A program made the translations under genes and the position numbers. A stretch of DNA of 10,760 nt from an uncultured Anaerolineaceae bacterium. GTDB taxonomy: Bacteria; Chloroflexota; Anaerolineae; Promineifilales; Promineifilaceae. Numbering within the stretch: position 1 is the first letter of the stretch; the number at the start of each line of letters is the position of its first letter. Of this stretch, positions 10,594 through 10,760 are shown piece by piece. The notes beneath the pieces were generated by a model. The model worked only from the letters and a program-made list of their open reading frames with translations. It was not told the DNA's origin and ran no database searches. The stretch covers positions 1 to 10,760 of the forward strand of contig CALBTC010000256.1 in NCBI GenBank assembly GCA_937967805.1, written 5' to 3'.

Positions 10594-10760
10594 TTAGCCC
10601 CAGCGCGGCGGGACGGGAACAACGGTGCGGGCCATCTCTTCGCAGTTGGGCATGTCGGGGGTTTGGTAGATGTAGGATCGGCCGTCCACCGAACTATACC
10701 CTGCATGATTGCCGTCCTTATCAATGGCCACCAGATTCATGACGCTGATGAAACGGCCGT
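10594..10760 (-). CDS. C-terminal end of an asparaginase/isoaspartyl-peptidase-like protein (cut by window edge)
   Basis: The last 54 residues of a minus-strand gene are visible, ending at the TAA at 10596-10594. The segment VAIDKDGNHAGYSSVDGRSYIY resembles the C-terminal strands of Ntn-hydrolases of the asparaginase-2 (N4-glycosylasparaginase/isoaspartyl peptidase) family, which read roughly 'NKxGExGAxxxxxGFxYA'. These enzymes cleave the side-chain amide of Asn-linked sugars or isoaspartyl peptides after autocleavage at a Thr. The catalytic Thr lies outside the window, so this is a tentative family call. The visible tail, CEEMARTVVPVPPRWG, is not diagnostic. The gene lies 40 bases upstream of the receiver gene on the same strand. 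Confidence 0.5.
   Translation of the reverse strand, partial: GRFISVMNLVAIDKDGNHAGYSSVDGRSYIYQTPDMPNCEEMARTVVPVPPRWG

Overview
The window is probably chromosomal DNA from a moderately GC-rich bacterium (about 55-60% GC in most genes). My best guess is Chloroflexota, in the Anaerolineae/Ardenticatenia range. That rests on gene content (a GerW/YtfJ-family protein, a TPM-domain protein with a glycine/serine-rich tail, MutS2, an HLD-I type haloalkane dehalogenase), on small dispersed intergenic repeats, and on a striking excess of the palindrome ACGGCCGT. The taxonomic call is inference. No phage, transposase, CRISPR, rRNA or tRNA is visible.

Layout. From the left edge to 7484 every convincing gene is on the minus strand. 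In the direction of transcription these are mutS2 (7484-5061), a bidirectional hairpin terminator (4946-4973), a zinc-ribbon/membrane/PsbP-like protein (4799-3984), and then a probable operon. The operon starts from a good sigma70-type promoter (3885-3913) and holds a TPR plus helical-domain protein, a 102-residue single-pass membrane protein, a GerW/YtfJ-family protein, a GNAT acetyltransferase and an aldo/keto reductase (down to 731). After a 266-base spacer comes the 5' part of a Lon-like protease, cut by the left edge. Between mutS2 and the next large gene lies a 486-base spacer with repeats and a candidate 41-codon minus-strand ORF that has a strong ribosome binding site.

The only convincing plus-strand gene is a secreted, membrane-anchored TPM-domain protein with four CxxC pairs (7971-9143). 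It runs tail to tail, two bases apart, into a haloalkane dehalogenase (10036-9146). Upstream of that is an AT-rich stand-alone receiver-domain protein (10553-10128) whose phosphorylation pocket is mostly degraded. It is preceded by a perfect 22-base palindrome and by the 3' end of an asparaginase/isoaspartyl-peptidase-like gene cut by the right edge.

How it fits together. Most genes are housekeeping or stress and quality-control functions (Lon, MutS2, TPM, aldo/keto reductase, GNAT) rather than one pathway. The least explained parts are the TPR/small membrane protein/GerW trio, the degenerate receiver with its palindrome, the small ORF, and two layers of repeated DNA: the octamer ACGGCCGT, found mostly inside genes, and 8-base-periodic RCRCAGAG repeats confined to gene spacers.
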